Assembly (NCBI RefSeq): GCF_000346465.2
Contig: NC_034015.1
Location: 5,741,789 to 5,805,788 of the forward strand
Reading direction: 5' to 3'
From: Prunus persica
Lineage: Eukaryota > Streptophyta > Magnoliopsida > Rosales > Rosaceae
DNA: 64,000 nucleotides
Shown here: in pieces, positions 11,872 through 23,430 of the stretch
How positions within the stretch are numbered: position 1 is the first letter of the stretch
How the letters are laid out: the number at the start of each line of letters is the position of its first letter
Position numbers and translations under genes: made by a program
Notes under the pieces: model-generated
Told to the model about the DNA's origin: nothing
The model's input: only the letters and a program-made list of their open reading frames with translations
Databases searched by the model: none

Positions 11872-12776
11872 ACCAGTCCGTGGCCTTTCATGCAATGGGC
11901 CATCGACTTAGTAGGCCCCATGCCAACGACATCTGCCAAGAAAGAAATGATGATCATCGCTAATGATTACTTTACTAAATGGATTGAGGCCGAAGCTCTA
12001 TCCTTTACTAAAGAAGCCGATGTGGAACGATTTGTCTGGAGAAACATTATATGCCGGTTTGGCTACCCACAATCATTAGTTACCGACAATGGCTCACAAT
12101 TCATCGGCAAGCAGATCATCGCCTTCTTCAAAAAGTATGGCATCAAGCAGCATTTCTCTACCCCAAGGTATCCTCAGGGCAACGGCCAGGCCGAGGCATC
12201 CAATAAAATAATATTGGATTGTCTAAAGAAGAGATTAGAAGGCGCAGAAGGAAAATGGGTAGATGAGCTCCTTGGAGTACTATGACCTTATCGCACCACT
12301 AAGTGAAGATCAACTGGCGAAACCCCGTTTTCCCTCGCCTATGGAACTAAAGCGATCATTCCTCCTCACGTCATTGTCCCCTTTGTAGGCATTGAAGTGG
12401 GCAGTATTGAGCAAAACTCTGAGCAGATGAGACTCAACCTTGACTTACTTGAAGGCGAGCGCGAGAAGGCCATTGTCCGAGTCCCCTTCTATCAACAGCG
12501 GTTGAAGTCTTACTACGACAAAAGAGCCAGAATCAGATAGTTTCAACCAGGCGACCTTGTGCTAAGAAAGGCCTTCATCACTGCACAAAGACAAGGGTCT
12601 AAAAAGATGAAACCCAATTGGGAAGGCCCTTACGTAATCAGCTGGTCTGGGGGCAGATGAAGCTATAAGCTTGACACCATGGAAAAGAATGAGATTTAGA
12701 GACAATGGAATGCCTGCCACCTTCAAAGATACTATCCATGATGCTTCCTCCAACCTGCTCAGTCCCCAATAGATGA
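11872..12776 (+). pseudogene. Tat-1 integrase core and C-terminus
   Basis: The catalytic triad is visible: AIDLVGPMP (Asp), LVTDNGSQFIG (Asp) and GNGQAEASNK (Glu). After 12285 the frame is cut by TGA at 12283-12285 and about 12304, but the C-terminal domain stays readable: LAYGTKAIIPPHVIVPF, LKSYYDKRARIR, then TAG (12538-12540), FQPGDLVLRKAF and WEGPYVISW. The core is intact in sequence, but it cannot be expressed as one protein. Confidence 0.85.
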
Positions 12777-13980
12777 CTGAGTACTGCACATTTCTGAAGA
12801 AGAGAAGCAACTGCTGGAGTTTTCGATTTCATTATTCAGTTATTCCATTTCGAATAAAGCGATGTAATCTCATGAGCATTAATACAAGTTTAGTTTTTCA
12901 TTCCAGAATGTCCACACACAAAAGACAGTTGCCCATAAGTAGCGTCCTTCGGGAGATGCAGGGCGACAACTAGAAGCGTCCTTCGGGACACGCAACCTGC
13001 AAAGAAGCGTCCCAAGGGAGACGCAGGGTGCGCCAAGAATTTCCTAAGGGAGGTATCCAAGTTCCTATTCGTTTCCTAAGAGGGGCAGGATAGTCATACA
13101 GTTGCCCATAAAAAGCGTCCTAAGGGAGAAGCAGGACAACGACCAGAAGCGTCCTTCAGGAGATGCAACCCGCAAAGCAACGTCCTAAGGGAGATGCAGG
13201 ATGCGTCAGGAATTTCTTAAAAGAAGGTCACCATGCTTCCTGCGGGAAATATTCGGGTTCCTATCCGTTTTCTAAGGCGGACAGGATAGTCAAATAAGTT
13301 TCCCATAAAAAACGTCCTGAGGAAGACGCAGGGCGATGACCAGAAGCATCCTTCGGGAGACGCAGCCCACAGAGCAGCATCCTAAGGGAGCCGCAAGGTG
13401 CGCCAGGAATTTCCTAAGGGAGGTATCCAGGTTCCTATCCGTTTCCTAAGGGGGTAGGATAGTCATACAGTTGTCCATAAGCAACGTCCTAAGGGAGACG
13501 CAGGGCAATGACCAGAAGCGTCTTAAGCGTTTTCTGGAAAAATGCAGAATACACCCGGAGCCCCTCAAGGGGGACCCTGGCTTTTGCCAAAATCCCAAGG
13601 GAAATACACAGCCAAGACACTAACTGGTTACTCAAGCAGTTCACAAGACAATATGCAAATTGAAGTTGAAAAAATAAAGACTGAAATTTCCATAACAAAG
13701 TGACCAACAGGCCAAGTTCAAACAAAAAAAAGATGGTCAAACAAGACCAATTATTCTAAATAAAGAGCAGACTACAAAAGCTGAAAAGAAATAAAGGAGT
13801 CTTCGTCTACTCCGAAACGCCAGCAGGAGATCCCTAATCTACAGCCTCTTCAGCGTCCAACTGATCAGCCACGCTCTCAGCAGCTCCACATGCCTAATCT
13901 ATAACGTTTGCCATCACCTCATCAGCTGCATCATCCTCATCTCCATCCTCTTCAGCTACTGCCTCTTCAGCCACCTGCTC
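12777..13980 (+). repeat. Tat-1 3' region with a four-copy ~170-200-bp tandem repeat
   Basis: Four units start with CAGTTGCCCATAA or variants at about 12926, 13099, 13297 and 13468; the last is partial and ends near 13545. Each contains several AGCGTCCTTCGGGAGA / CGTCCTAAGGGAGACGCAG modules and a TTTCCTAAGGGAGG block. Tandem repeats between integrase and 3' LTR are usual in Tat elements. The spacing is irregular and spacers are not unique, so this is not CRISPR-like. From 13550 to 13980 I see only decayed sequence leading into the antisense frame. Confidence 0.85.
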
Positions 13981-14808
13981 TTAAGCTTCTTCGGTGTTCA
14001 CAACATTAGCCTCCTCACTTTGCACAAGAGGCAACTCAAGATAGAGCATCTCGATGTCTTTATCTCCAATGGCATAGAAGGGATCATATCCATTTGTGTA
14101 GTCCAAGTAGCCCAACTTATACGTATCCATGGCAGCTTCGGACTTGGATTCTTCAGCAGACTTATGATAGGCGTGAAATCTAGCCAAAGGCTTGTCATAA
14201 CTATAAGAGATGTTGATATTCTTGCACTCAAGGCGGAAGTAAGCATCTTTTCGACTTGCCAAGTCAACAGTAGAAGAGCTGAGCACGGAATCCTTCTCAA
14301 CAAGGGAACTCTTCAGCTCAGATATCATCGCCCACAAATCAGACGTCTTCTTCTCGTAAAGAGTCTGCTTGCCAGAAAGCTTGCTAGCTAGCTCAGCATT
14401 CTTCTTCTCCAACTCACTGAGCTGAGCAGAAGATGGGGCAATAGCAGACAAGTTCTGAATGGTCTTTGCAGCAAAAACCGCTCCTTTTTGAAGCAGATGA
14501 AATGTTGCTTCCCTTTGTTTTTCCAAGGAAAGACTTGAAAAAGTATCAAGATCACCAGCCTAACGGACTTGATCAACCAGCTCAGCGCAAACAGATGGAC
14601 TTGATAGAAAGTACGTCTTGAGCAGATCAGACACGCCCGCACCCCCTGCAGGGCTAGGCTTGTCCACCTTTGGATCAGCCACTGATGTTGCAGAAGAACC
14701 TTTTTCCCAGGCAGATGACTCTGTTGCTTTCCTAGCCTCTGCCAACCTTACTTCCAAAGGAATTCACGACGATGAATTAACTCCATGCTTGACTGCTTGT
14801 GACTAAAC
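13800..14808 (-). pseudogene. Tat-1 antisense reading frame, downstream (C-terminal) part
   Basis: On the - strand, 14757-14560 and 14526-13981 encode alanine/serine/lysine-rich protein with a coiled-coil-like stretch (LSELEKKNAELASKLSG) and an acidic tail (KDIEMLYLELPLV). Grande and other Tat elements carry an antisense gene in just this place; its function is not established. The LTR at 14809-17531 separates this part from the N-terminal part at 17532-18676. Confidence 0.65.
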
Positions 14809-17531
14809 TGTAACACCCCGACTCTAAATTAAATTACTTAAGTTAAATTAATTTTGAAATTTTGAATTTACCCTTGGGGTAGGGGTATTTTGGTCATTTT
14901 CTTATCCGAAAAGAGTTTGGAGCAATGACTGGTATTTTTGGGTAGACCGTACTGAGATGAGTCTGTAGACAAGTAGTGAGCTCGATTCGGAGTTGTAACG
15001 AAGAAGTTACGAGAAAAACAAGCTCAGTGACATAATTGTAATTTCTTCGAAGTTGGTTTTAAAAATATCTGACTTCTTCTCTCTCTCTCCTCTCATTTGC
15101 GCAGAAACCGCCCCCGTCGATTTTTTCTTCTTCTCTCCACCGAAGCAACTTCACACCTCCACCATCACCACCACACACTTCCAAACTGAGCGGCATCGGT
15201 TCTGTTGGAACCACCACACTTCCTTCTTTCCATTCCAACCCACCGCCACCTCGATCCGCCGCTGCCGTCGCCGAAAACAGCCACGAAACGAAACTGTTTT
15301 GACAGTTTTTCAACAAACTTTCGGCCTCTCGTAACTCTCATTTCTCCGCCAAATTTGACGAGTAAGGTATGGATTTCTACCTATTTTCCATGCTCTAGCT
15401 GATGGTTGAGTAGGATTTCGTTAATTTTGAGCCTAGATTAGTTGAATTTCAATTTAGGGTTCGGTCGGCTTTGGATTTCCAATTCCGGCCATTTTCGGTC
15501 ACTTTTTGGGGTAGGCCCAAGAACAAAAGTGACTCCAAATAGGGTTTTATACCTAGGGTGGAAGTCTTGGCCCTAGATATTGAGATTTTCCAGCGAAGCT
15601 TTATCGCTTTGGACACCCACGCGCTGTCGGCTCATGTGGCGGCATGTGGGCACTGTAGCACAGGTGCATTTTTATCCCAATGTGTTCTCCTGGTCCGCAC
15701 AAGCGCGTAGGTACCTTCGGATTCCAATTTGGTTCACGTTCGAACCCCGAACGAATTTCACATATTAGGAGTTATCCAGGTTCAACATGTTTGGACCGTT
15801 GGATCAACTCCATTCCAATATATGTTACTCTAGACTTTCCTAGGATCGTATAGGATTTCACAGATTGTGAATCGGAGCCCTAGATGTTCCGATTCAATAA
15901 TTTAAAGTTTGAGATTTTACGATAACCGTTCAATCCATTTCGGACCAAACTTACGGGACATGTGTCTTAAACCTTGTGGAACCCTTTGGAACTTCCAGAT
16001 TGTTCCGTTCCTCACACACTCGCTAGAAACCCGAGAAATTAGGATATTTAATTAAAGTTCTCGTTCGAAATGCTTTGTATTAATCTCGTATTCGTATTCT
16101 GAAATAGGTACTCTGACCATGCGTACGCAGCAGGCTGGATCCTTTCAGGGTCAAGTAGTGTGGGACTACTTGTGAGTGGACTTTGTTTTCAAGTTATAAG
16201 CATGGTTTTATAATGGAAATTTTATGGATATGAATTAAATAGTTTATTGAAATGCATGTGATATTTAATAGTTCAATTCTTTATTTTCATAAAGTATTGG
16301 TAATATATTTTGGGTTTTGGCATATTTGAGTATCTTGAGTATGTATATATGGATTTTGAGAATTTCTATATGTTTAGCTATGTCTAGGGTACTTGGATTG
16401 TTGAGATGAGATTGTGAAAAGTGATGAGTATAGAATGTCAGTTTGGAGTGCTATAAGCACTACCCTATGTACCTTCCAGGATTTGGAACTTGGATACGGA
16501 AACTTGAGATACTTGGAATTGTTGGAACCCGGGGCATCCTTGACGGGATGTTGTTGTAGACCCTTGATTGGGTAGTTTGCGCCTAGGACTGGTCACAGAC
16601 GTACGGGTTTTGAGGCTATCGACGATACGTGTTGGCTGAGAGTTAGTCCCCCAGTTGGACGGCTCGTTCCCTAGTCACATGGTGAATTGAGGACTCTTCA
16701 CGAGGACTCTGCCATGGTGACTAGTCAAACAATGTTTCCCCGGTACAACTCGGTGATGGTCATATTTATATTATATATATAACTCTTATATTATATATTT
16801 ACTTATATATAACTATTCATTCATTCTTGTTTTTCGGTGAGGATACTTCTTTGCCGGTCGTGCCAATGGGTACGCTTTCGACAGTTTAGTTTGAGACTTA
16901 TAATATTTGATTGGTGGGTTTGTAAAGTGTTCTTTATGGATTTCAGACTTGGCATCCGGTATTAGTTTGGTTTTCACATATATATAAATATTTATTTGAT
17001 TATGATGGTTTTGGGATGCATTTGGATTTCATGCATGGTTTATTAAACGATGAGGTTATATTATGTTGGTTTACGCTGAACTGAACTTTATTTTTGTCCA
17101 CTCACATTTTTCTGTTTTGCGCCCCCCAGCCAGTAGTTGACTGAGCTCCGCAGCCGAGCCGGATAGTGTGCTTACGAGCCTTGAGCCTTCGTAGGACTCC
17201 TTCATTTATTTTCCTTTGAATCTTGTCTTCGTTGTAATTGAATTCCTTAGATATGCTCTGTTATTGCCTGTGCTAAGGTTTGATTTATGAGGCCGGAGGC
17301 CTTTGTTGTAAACTATTTTTTTTTTCCTTGAAAGCATGCTGCCGGTTGGGTATTTAACCTGTGAATTTTTTAGCATGTTGAATTTTGGGAAATGTTCAAT
17401 TTACAGGGGAGACTGCCAAAATTTTGGTAGAAAGTCTCAATCTTTAGTAAGTGGGCCCGGCATCGAGGAGATGTCAGTAAAAAGACGGGATTAGCTCCAG
17501 TTTTCAGGAAATTCCAGGGTGGGTCCTGTCA
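14809..17531 (+). mobile_element. Solo LTR (2.7 kb), Gypsy chromovirus-like, in the Tat-1 antisense frame
   Basis: It begins TGTAACACCCCGACTC and ends GGGTGGGTCCTGTCA, termini shared (in reverse) with the LTRs at 36190, 41357 and 43832. It has a CT-rich leader-like segment near 15080-15100 and CCCTCCCC-free AT-rich stretches. No coding domain is visible. I cannot find a matching 5-bp target duplication (TAAAC before, AAATA after), so it may derive from recombination between elements. Assignment to the Tekay/Del group is an inference from the termini only. Confidence 0.72.
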
Positions 17532-18676
17532 AAATAGTTGGATCATGATGGTTGGATGGATGAGCAGACCTCCCACATCGACCTCTACTCTTCGACTGGT
17601 GGAAACGACCTGAACTTCAGAGAGGAAAATCAGCATCTCTTTGCTTCTCAACAGGTGAGCTAGACCGTGCACGAACTACCTCGCCGAGCAGATCACGATC
17701 TCCAAACTTGTCAGCAAGAGGCTTAAGGGGAACATCCCTAATGTTGCGCATACCACCGAACATCCCTAATGTTGCGCATACCACCAATCTTCTTGCTATC
17801 TGCACCAACAAGATGTTTGACTCTGGCAGATGATGGGGGAATAGCTCTTACTTGGGTTTTCTTAGTAGAAGGGAGCCTTGGCTTCTTCCTCAATGGAGAC
17901 ACATTCCTCGCCCATAAAGAAGTAGCTTAAGTTCTCAAAGACTTGACATCAGCCTTCCTTTTTGGTGGGGGTTTAGCAGAGCACTCCTCTTGTTCAGCAG
18001 ATAGATCATCAGGGTTCGGACTATACTGTTTCCATCTCTTGACATCCTCAGCAGGGGTAGACCACTCTCTTCCTCCCGATACTCGCTCAACAGCCAGCGC
18101 CACTCACGAAACTTCCTGGGGATGTTCAAAGCACAGTGGACCTTAGTCATGTCAGTCCCAAGCTCCAATTGCTTGTTGATGTCGCTCACTACAGGCCGAA
18201 GACAAAAGTTCGTCAGCCACACTTCAAGAAACTCAAATAAAAAGCGAACATATCAAAAATCGCAAAAAAACACACCATAGCAATAGGTGATAGGAACAAG
18301 TGGGTCGTCGCCAACGTCACCCTCCCACCGTCCGCTGACTTCCAACACGTCGTCATGTCAAGCGTGATCTCCTTGACTAAGACCGTCGAACGGCCAGGAT
18401 TTGTAGACGCGAACTTGGGCATACTGCTCGAAATGCCTCACTTTGAAAAAATAAAAGAACTCTTGCACCGTCAGCTCCAGCGTGAAGAAACGGCTCAGAT
18501 TCTCGATGCACATGATCGCCCGATAAACATTGGGAGTACATTGGCTCGGAGCACACCCCATGTTGCAAAACACCTCCTTGAAGAGCTTCGACAGTGGGAA
18601 TTTGATCCTAGCATCAGGATCATTCGCATCCTCCAAAGGATCGTTATCAGTCCGAGACTTCAATAGCATCAGGATC
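17532..18676 (-). pseudogene. Tat-1 antisense reading frame, upstream (N-terminal) part
   Basis: On the - strand, 18676-18358 reads KFPLSKLFKEVFCNMGCAP and VQEFFYFFKVRHFEQYAQ. It continues, with stops at about 18355 and 18240, as EVWLTNFCLRPVVSDIN and ALNIPRKFREWRWLLSEY. This resembles the 'putative plant transposon protein' frames often annotated near Tat elements. The beginning is cut off by the junction with Copia-1 at 18676/18677, which also removed the Tat 3' LTR. Confidence 0.6.
17730..17785. repeat. Perfect 28-bp tandem duplication
   Basis: GAACATCCCTAATG + TTGCGCATACCACC occurs twice head to tail, 17730-17757 and 17758-17785, with no differences. It shifts the antisense frame by one base (28 = 3x9+1). 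Confidence 0.9.
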
Positions 18677-19997
18677 AAAAGGAAGGGTTAGATTATAATG
18701 AGACTTTTTCACCGGTCTCAACCAAGGATGCATTCAGAGTGATCATGGCATTGGCATCTCATTTTGACTTATTTCTACACCAAATGGACGTCAAGACAGC
18801 TTTCCTTAATGGGGAGTTAAATGAGGAAATTTATATGACACAACCAGAGGGCTTTAACCAAGAAGGAGGAAAGCATTTAGTCTGTAAACTAAAGAAATCA
18901 ATTTACGGTTTAAAGCAAGCATCTAGGCAGTGGTATTTAAAGTTTGATCAAGTTGTCACATCCCAGGGCTTTGTGGAAAATCCAATAGATGAGTGCATAT
19001 ATTTGAAGTTTATTGGGAGCAAGTTTATCTTTCTAGGTCTATATGTGGATGATATCCTCTTGGCAAGCAATAGTCAGACTCTTTTATATGATACAAAACA
19101 GTTCTTGTCTTCAAACTTCGAGATGAAGGATATGGGAGAAGCTTCTTATGTTCTTGGGGTGGAAATTCACAGAGATAGAGCTAAAAGAATGCTTGGTTTA
19201 CCTCAAAAAGGATACATAGAGAAGGTACTTAAGAGATTTAATATGTCAGAATGTGAAAATGGAGAAGTACCTATCTTGAAAGGGGATAAACTAAATAGAG
19301 AACAAAGTCCAAAGAATGAGATGAAGAACAAACCTTATGCCTCACTTGTTGGCAACTTGATGTATGCACAAGTGTGCACCGGACTAGACATAGCTTTTGT
19401 TTTGAGTGTGTTGGGCAGATTTCAATCAAATCCAGGCACTCCTCATTGGATTGCAGCAAAGAAAGTGTTGCGTTACTTGCAAAGAACAAAAGGGCTCATG
19501 CTTGTGTACAAAAGTGGGAGTGAACTGAATCTAGTAGGATATTGTGATTCTGAATTTGCAGAGTTTCCAGATGATCTCAAGTCAACTTCAGGTTTCGTCT
19601 TCCTCCTAGCAGGTGGAGCTATTTCTTGGAAAAGTGTCAAGCGAAGTACTGTGGCAGCATCTACAATGCAAGCTGAATTTGTAGCATGTTATGAAGCCAC
19701 CATTCAAGTAGCATGGTTGAAGAATTTTATTATTGGTCTATGTGTGGTGGATTCTATTTCAAGGTCTATACATATCTATTGTGATAATAATGGTGCAGTT
19801 TTCTACTCGAGGAATAACAAAAGATCAGCTGGCACTAAGCATTTGGAAATCAAGTTTCTTCTAGTGAGAGAAAAGATCAAGCAGGGTCATACTAGAATTG
19901 ACATATAGACACACATTCAATGATAGCAGATCCTCTCAATAAAGCAATTCCAAATGGTGTTTTCAAGCAGCATGTGAAGAGCATGGGAGTTCTACAG
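18677..19997 (+). pseudogene. Copia-1 reverse transcriptase (5'-truncated) and RNase H
   Basis: Copia homology resumes at about 18677 (KEGLDYNETFSPVSTKDAF) and is open to 19906. Motifs: HQMDVKTAFLNGELNEEI, KKSIYGLKQASRQWY, intact YVDD polymerase box (LYVDDILLAS), then the Copia RNase H with CDSEFAEFPDD, STMQAEFVACYEA and HIYCDNNGAV. A one-base frame change near 19905 puts the C-terminal tail (HSMIADPLNKAIPNG...) in another frame to about 19997. The first part of reverse transcriptase and all of integrase are missing. Confidence 0.9.
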
Positions 19998-20544
19998 GTT
20001 TTGATGATGAAGTCTAGTGGGAGTTCTCAATTCAGTTTCCTTCATTAATTATTTTTCTCCAATTTAAAGTTTTGTTCATGGCTATACATTAAGGTAATTT
20101 TCGCAAATAGTAAGTTCTTTTACTATTGCATTTTATAGTTGCTACAGTTTTATTAAGGATATGCAATATTCAGTTGAGACAATTTTATGTTTCAATTAAA
20201 GTTTTTTGTTTCAAATGAAATAATAAGGGCTTCATTTTGAAGCATAAAGAGGGCCTGATATGCTTATATGTTAATGATTCACATTTTAGGGTCATATGGC
20301 ATATCAGTTAACTTATGTCTTGATGGTGCTTCATGTGTTTAGAAATTATGTACATGTAATTCTGGAAACCATGTTTGATTGTTTAAAAGCATGAGTTTCT
20401 TTAGTTATGTATGGATATTTCTTCTTGACAGAAGCTTGACATTAGGATTGAGTTTTGGTTTGATCTCATGGCACCTAAAGTATGTTTGTTGTAGATACAA
20501 TGGTTCAATACAAGATTCAATGTTTGTGTGTCCTAGTGGGAGAA
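19998..20544 (+). other. Copia-1 3' untranslated region with polypurine tract
   Basis: No coding sequence. CTAGTGGGAGAA at 20533-20544, directly before the LTR, is the probable polypurine tract for plus-strand priming. A similar purine run (CTAGTGGGAG) occurs at 20013-20022 near the end of pol. Confidence 0.65.
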
Positions 20545-20946
20545 TGTAAGCTTGTATAGGACATCACAATCATTGAATCAATCTTGAACTCATGTTTGTA
20601 GACATAAAGATTAATACAAACTTATCCAGTAAACTCATACAGATGTGAATAAAGAATCCTTATGAGTTTAGGAATCCTAATCCTATTAATATTGACATAA
20701 GTGCACGGATGTTAGGTGTACAAGTTATATTCTAACTGGGTTTCTAATGGGAGAATCCAATCAGATTTTCACCAGCTAATAGTATTAATACATAGGTCCC
20801 TGCCTTCGCAAACACAGTACTCGAGCCCCGTTGAGAGTTGGGGATCTAGAGCTTGCATAAGGTAGAAGATCTTTGTGTACCATAGTTAATTTTTCTGCAG
20901 GTTAGTGCTTAATGAGTTAGAGTTTCAGTCGTTATTTCGATCTACA
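20545..20946 (+). repeat. Copia-1 3' LTR (402 bp)
   Basis: It starts TGTAAGCTTGTATAGG after the polypurine tract and ends GTTATTTCGATCTACA. Its last 46 bp match the 5' LTR tail at 4231-4276, which is followed by the primer-binding site. The next five bases, GTCTA, would be the target duplication; the partner is off the window. Confidence 0.85.
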
Positions 20947-21330
20947 GTCTAGTCATCTTCTCCATCACAGAAAGAAAAAGAAAAAGAAAAAAAAATCCCA
21001 CACGAAAAATCTGAAGGGTTTGTGTGGGATTTGAGAAAAGATTTGGTATTTATACCTCCCACTAAAAAGTCCAACACAATTCCACATATAAACAAATCCT
21101 TCGAAATTAGCAAGTTTTTCAATACCATAAGACTTTTTGTTACTTGTTTAAAGTCTTGATTGAATACCATTAGATTTCGACACTCTCTTTTAAAAATCCT
21201 TATAGTCTTAATGGAAAACCACAAGACTTGCTTAGATTATTTAAAAGTCTCAATTGAATACCACAAGACTTATTTATCCCATAAAGTCTTTTAAAATTCC
21301 AGTTGAATACACCCCCTTAAGGCTTACCGT
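20947..21330. repeat. MITE-like AT-rich repeat ending in GAATACACCCCCTTAA
   Basis: The right end, TTGAATACACCCCCTTAA (about 21303-21320), is the reverse complement of AAGGGGGTGTATTCAA at 60938, so the two loci share a terminal sequence. Internally TTGAATACCA-type motifs recur. An 11-bp-arm hairpin (AAATCCCACAC at 20993, GTGTGGGATTT at 21022) lies near the left side. No coding potential. The family is not identified. Confidence 0.5.
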
Positions 21331-22997
21331 TTTTCAAGAACCAAAAGGACTAGTATTCGAAAATGGGCTGGACTGAGTCAGGTTTCTAACTTCTCTTTTT
21401 GGTTTTTTTCTTCTCTTTTTTATCCTATATGTGTTTTTGGGAAATAACCTAAATAAAAATTAAACCGGTGTAAAATCGAAAACCGGTATTGTAACCGAAC
21501 CGCACCATCAGTTTCTTTACCCATTTTGGCAATAACTGACCGCATTGCAATGAAAATAATTTTTTGTTCCAAGGAGAAACCGCACCGAACTGCACCATTC
21601 CCAGCCCCTAGTAACTTGTTGGAGGATGTCAAGCCCTAACCTGAAAATAAGGAATAGTTTAATTTCTTTTATTGCTCTTGATGTCTGACTACCAAGTTGA
21701 CTAGGTTCTTATCAAGGCATTTCCTGAGTATATTTATGGTCAATTTGACACTATATTGTGTTGCCAACAATAGAAGTGGCCCTTCAATCAAACATGGAGC
21801 TTTGAGGATTTCGGTAGAATGACAAATCATATAATCTTTCGGTGTGAAAAGCATGTTGTCTGTTTTTAGGAGTGTTTTAAGTATCGATCAAGTTGATAGA
21901 TGATGCTGAGTCTAAAACAGAAGAGACAGATGGAAAATATTGGAGGGACACATCCAACTATGAACAAATTACAAATTTATCTACGAAGTTTTCATCCCAA
22001 ATTTCATCACGATATATAGGTACTTGTTCAAGATTTTAAAGGTGCATTAATTTTGTATTGTTTTGTTAAATTATTTCTATTTGTATTTTTTTTTAATCAA
22101 GTTTTACGTTTTTTACGATATATAAGGACTTGTTGGAGACAAGTACAAGTCTATCTGACCAAATGTTAAGTTGTTATATTGGATGATTATTCTCAAAATG
22201 GAAAAGAAATTGACAAAAAAAAAAAAAAAAGGAAGGTAGGTGGATATATGAATTCTTCAAAGGTAGTGAAGGATTTGAATTCTTTTTCAAATGGAAATAG
22301 GTGAAGGATTTGAATGAGTGAGAATGGTGGATTGGGAGATGATCATGTCACATGTCACTCAGCTTCAAGTCATGCAAGCATTTACCCTTTGACACGCTAC
22401 CATGATCTGCAACATTTCTTCGATAAATAAGATAGTGGATGGCATCTTCGTCCCTTGTCCACCATCCTACTTTGAACATGGGACCAGTACGAGTCTATCC
22501 AACCACATGTCAAGTCGTGAGGTTGGATCATTGTTCTTACAATTGATACGACATTGCCAAAAAAGATAAATGTAGGTGGATGTTATATCCAACTTGCAAG
22601 TCTCAACTTGATGGGAATGTGTGTATGATTATTCCTGAAGTCAATCGTACTTGATAAAAATGGGTACAAATAAATCCTTTAGCATATGGTAATAGGGTGT
22701 TAATTGCACAATTTATCAAGATATTAGTATGGAAGGCAAGGACTTACGAGGGGTACTAACATCATTGTGTATAGTACAAAAGGCACGAACCACAAATTAT
22801 TAGTGATTTTAGTTAGATTGTGAAGTTTATCGAATTTTTATGCCCTTTTTTTTTTCCTAAAGGTTATTCATATTAAAATCATATTTTGATTATGTTGTTG
22901 ATTGCTTGAATTTACAATTTTGAGTTTTTTTATTCAACTCTTCGATTCTTGTCGAAATTTAGTTTAACACGTGTAAATTAATGTAGAATCAAATAAT
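21331..22997. repeat. Gene-free stretch with diverged repeats
   Basis: Around 21460-21610 AACCGGT, ACCGAACCGCACC and GAAACCGCACCGAACTGC, ending in CAGCCCCTAG, look like one end of a hAT-type non-autonomous element read on the - strand; no partner end is seen. At 21975-22200 a unit with TTTTCATCCCAAATTTCATC and ATTATTTCTATTTGT is found, and a second piece with CAAGTCGTGAGGTTGGAT lies at 22480-22560. Both resemble 35735-35980. An A-tract lies at 22217-22234. No supported gene. Confidence 0.5.
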
Positions 22998-23243
22998 TGT
23001 TGTGAAACTAGGGAATTTGTAGGGAGAAATAAGAGGAAGAAAGAGACAGTATAATTTGCTCAAATCAACTTGTATTCCATTCATATTTGGTGCCACTGTT
23101 TATAGGAGTAGAGAGGCCTAAATCATTACCACCCATAATTGGTAGGTTACAAATATATAATGATGGGTTTTATGATAGGTTAATAGTGGCTATTATTGTG
23201 GGCATCCATAACCTATAAACCCATAACGTATGGATTTATAACA
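22998..23243 (-). repeat. Copia-2 3' LTR (246 bp)
   Basis: Intact LTR with TGTT...AACA termini. CTCGCCCTTGGATGTCC just right of it is, on the - strand, a polypurine-tract-like GGACATCCAAGGGCGAG. Compared by eye with the right LTR it has about ten substitutions over some 230 aligned bases and a 15-bp extra segment near 23206-23222. It shows the uninterrupted GGTTAATAG site where Harbinger inserted in the other LTR. Confidence 0.9.
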
Positions 23244-23430
23244 CTCGCCCTTGGATGTCCACCATACAATAACATCATGTTGGACGTGCTAAATGTTGCC
23301 TCATTAAAAACCTTGTCAGGAAAAACCACATGGGATAAAAACCTAATTGAAGGGAAAAAAGAGTACATTGCACATACATCCGATATAGTAAAATTGAGGA
23401 GTTTCCTCAATTGATATCTCCCCTTGATCT

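Larger units (their letters stand above)
5777..18676 (+). mobile_element. Tat-1: Ty3/Gypsy Tat-lineage retrotransposon, 3' end lost
   Basis: Order: LTR, gag, protease, reverse transcriptase, RNase H, a second (plant 'archaeal-type') RNase H, integrase, tandem-repeat block, antisense reading frame. The dual RNase H and long 3' non-coding region with an antisense gene are hallmarks of the Tat/Ogre/Grande lineage. No 3' LTR is present: the antisense frame runs directly into Copia-1 pol at about 18677. Stops and frameshifts are spread through all domains. Confidence 0.87.
4231..20946 (+). mobile_element. Copia-1: Ty1/Copia retrotransposon, interrupted
   Basis: The parts in order are: 5' LTR tail (4231-4276), PBS, leader, gag-protease (4769-5776), foreign Gypsy sequence (5777-18676), second part of reverse transcriptase and RNase H (18677-19997), polypurine tract and 3' LTR (20545-20946). 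The 46-bp LTR tail at both ends (AATGAGTTAGAGTTTCA...TCTACA) ties the halves together. The integrase and the start of the reverse transcriptase are missing, so the Gypsy insert was accompanied by a deletion. Confidence 0.87.

Noticed and set aside
12926..13545. CRISPR-like spaced repeats
   Set aside because: Units are diverged 170-200-bp tandem copies without unique spacers, in a plant Tat element 3' region.
15053..15402. Overlapping frames of 65-93 codons as genes
   Set aside because: They fall in the CT/CCA-rich leader-like part of a solo LTR; low complexity.
14809..17531. Perfect target duplication for this LTR
   Set aside because: TAAAC and AAATA do not match at the borders set by the TG...CA termini.
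21669..21854. Reverse-strand frame as a retroelement fragment
   Set aside because: No retroelement motif could be recognised; probably chance.
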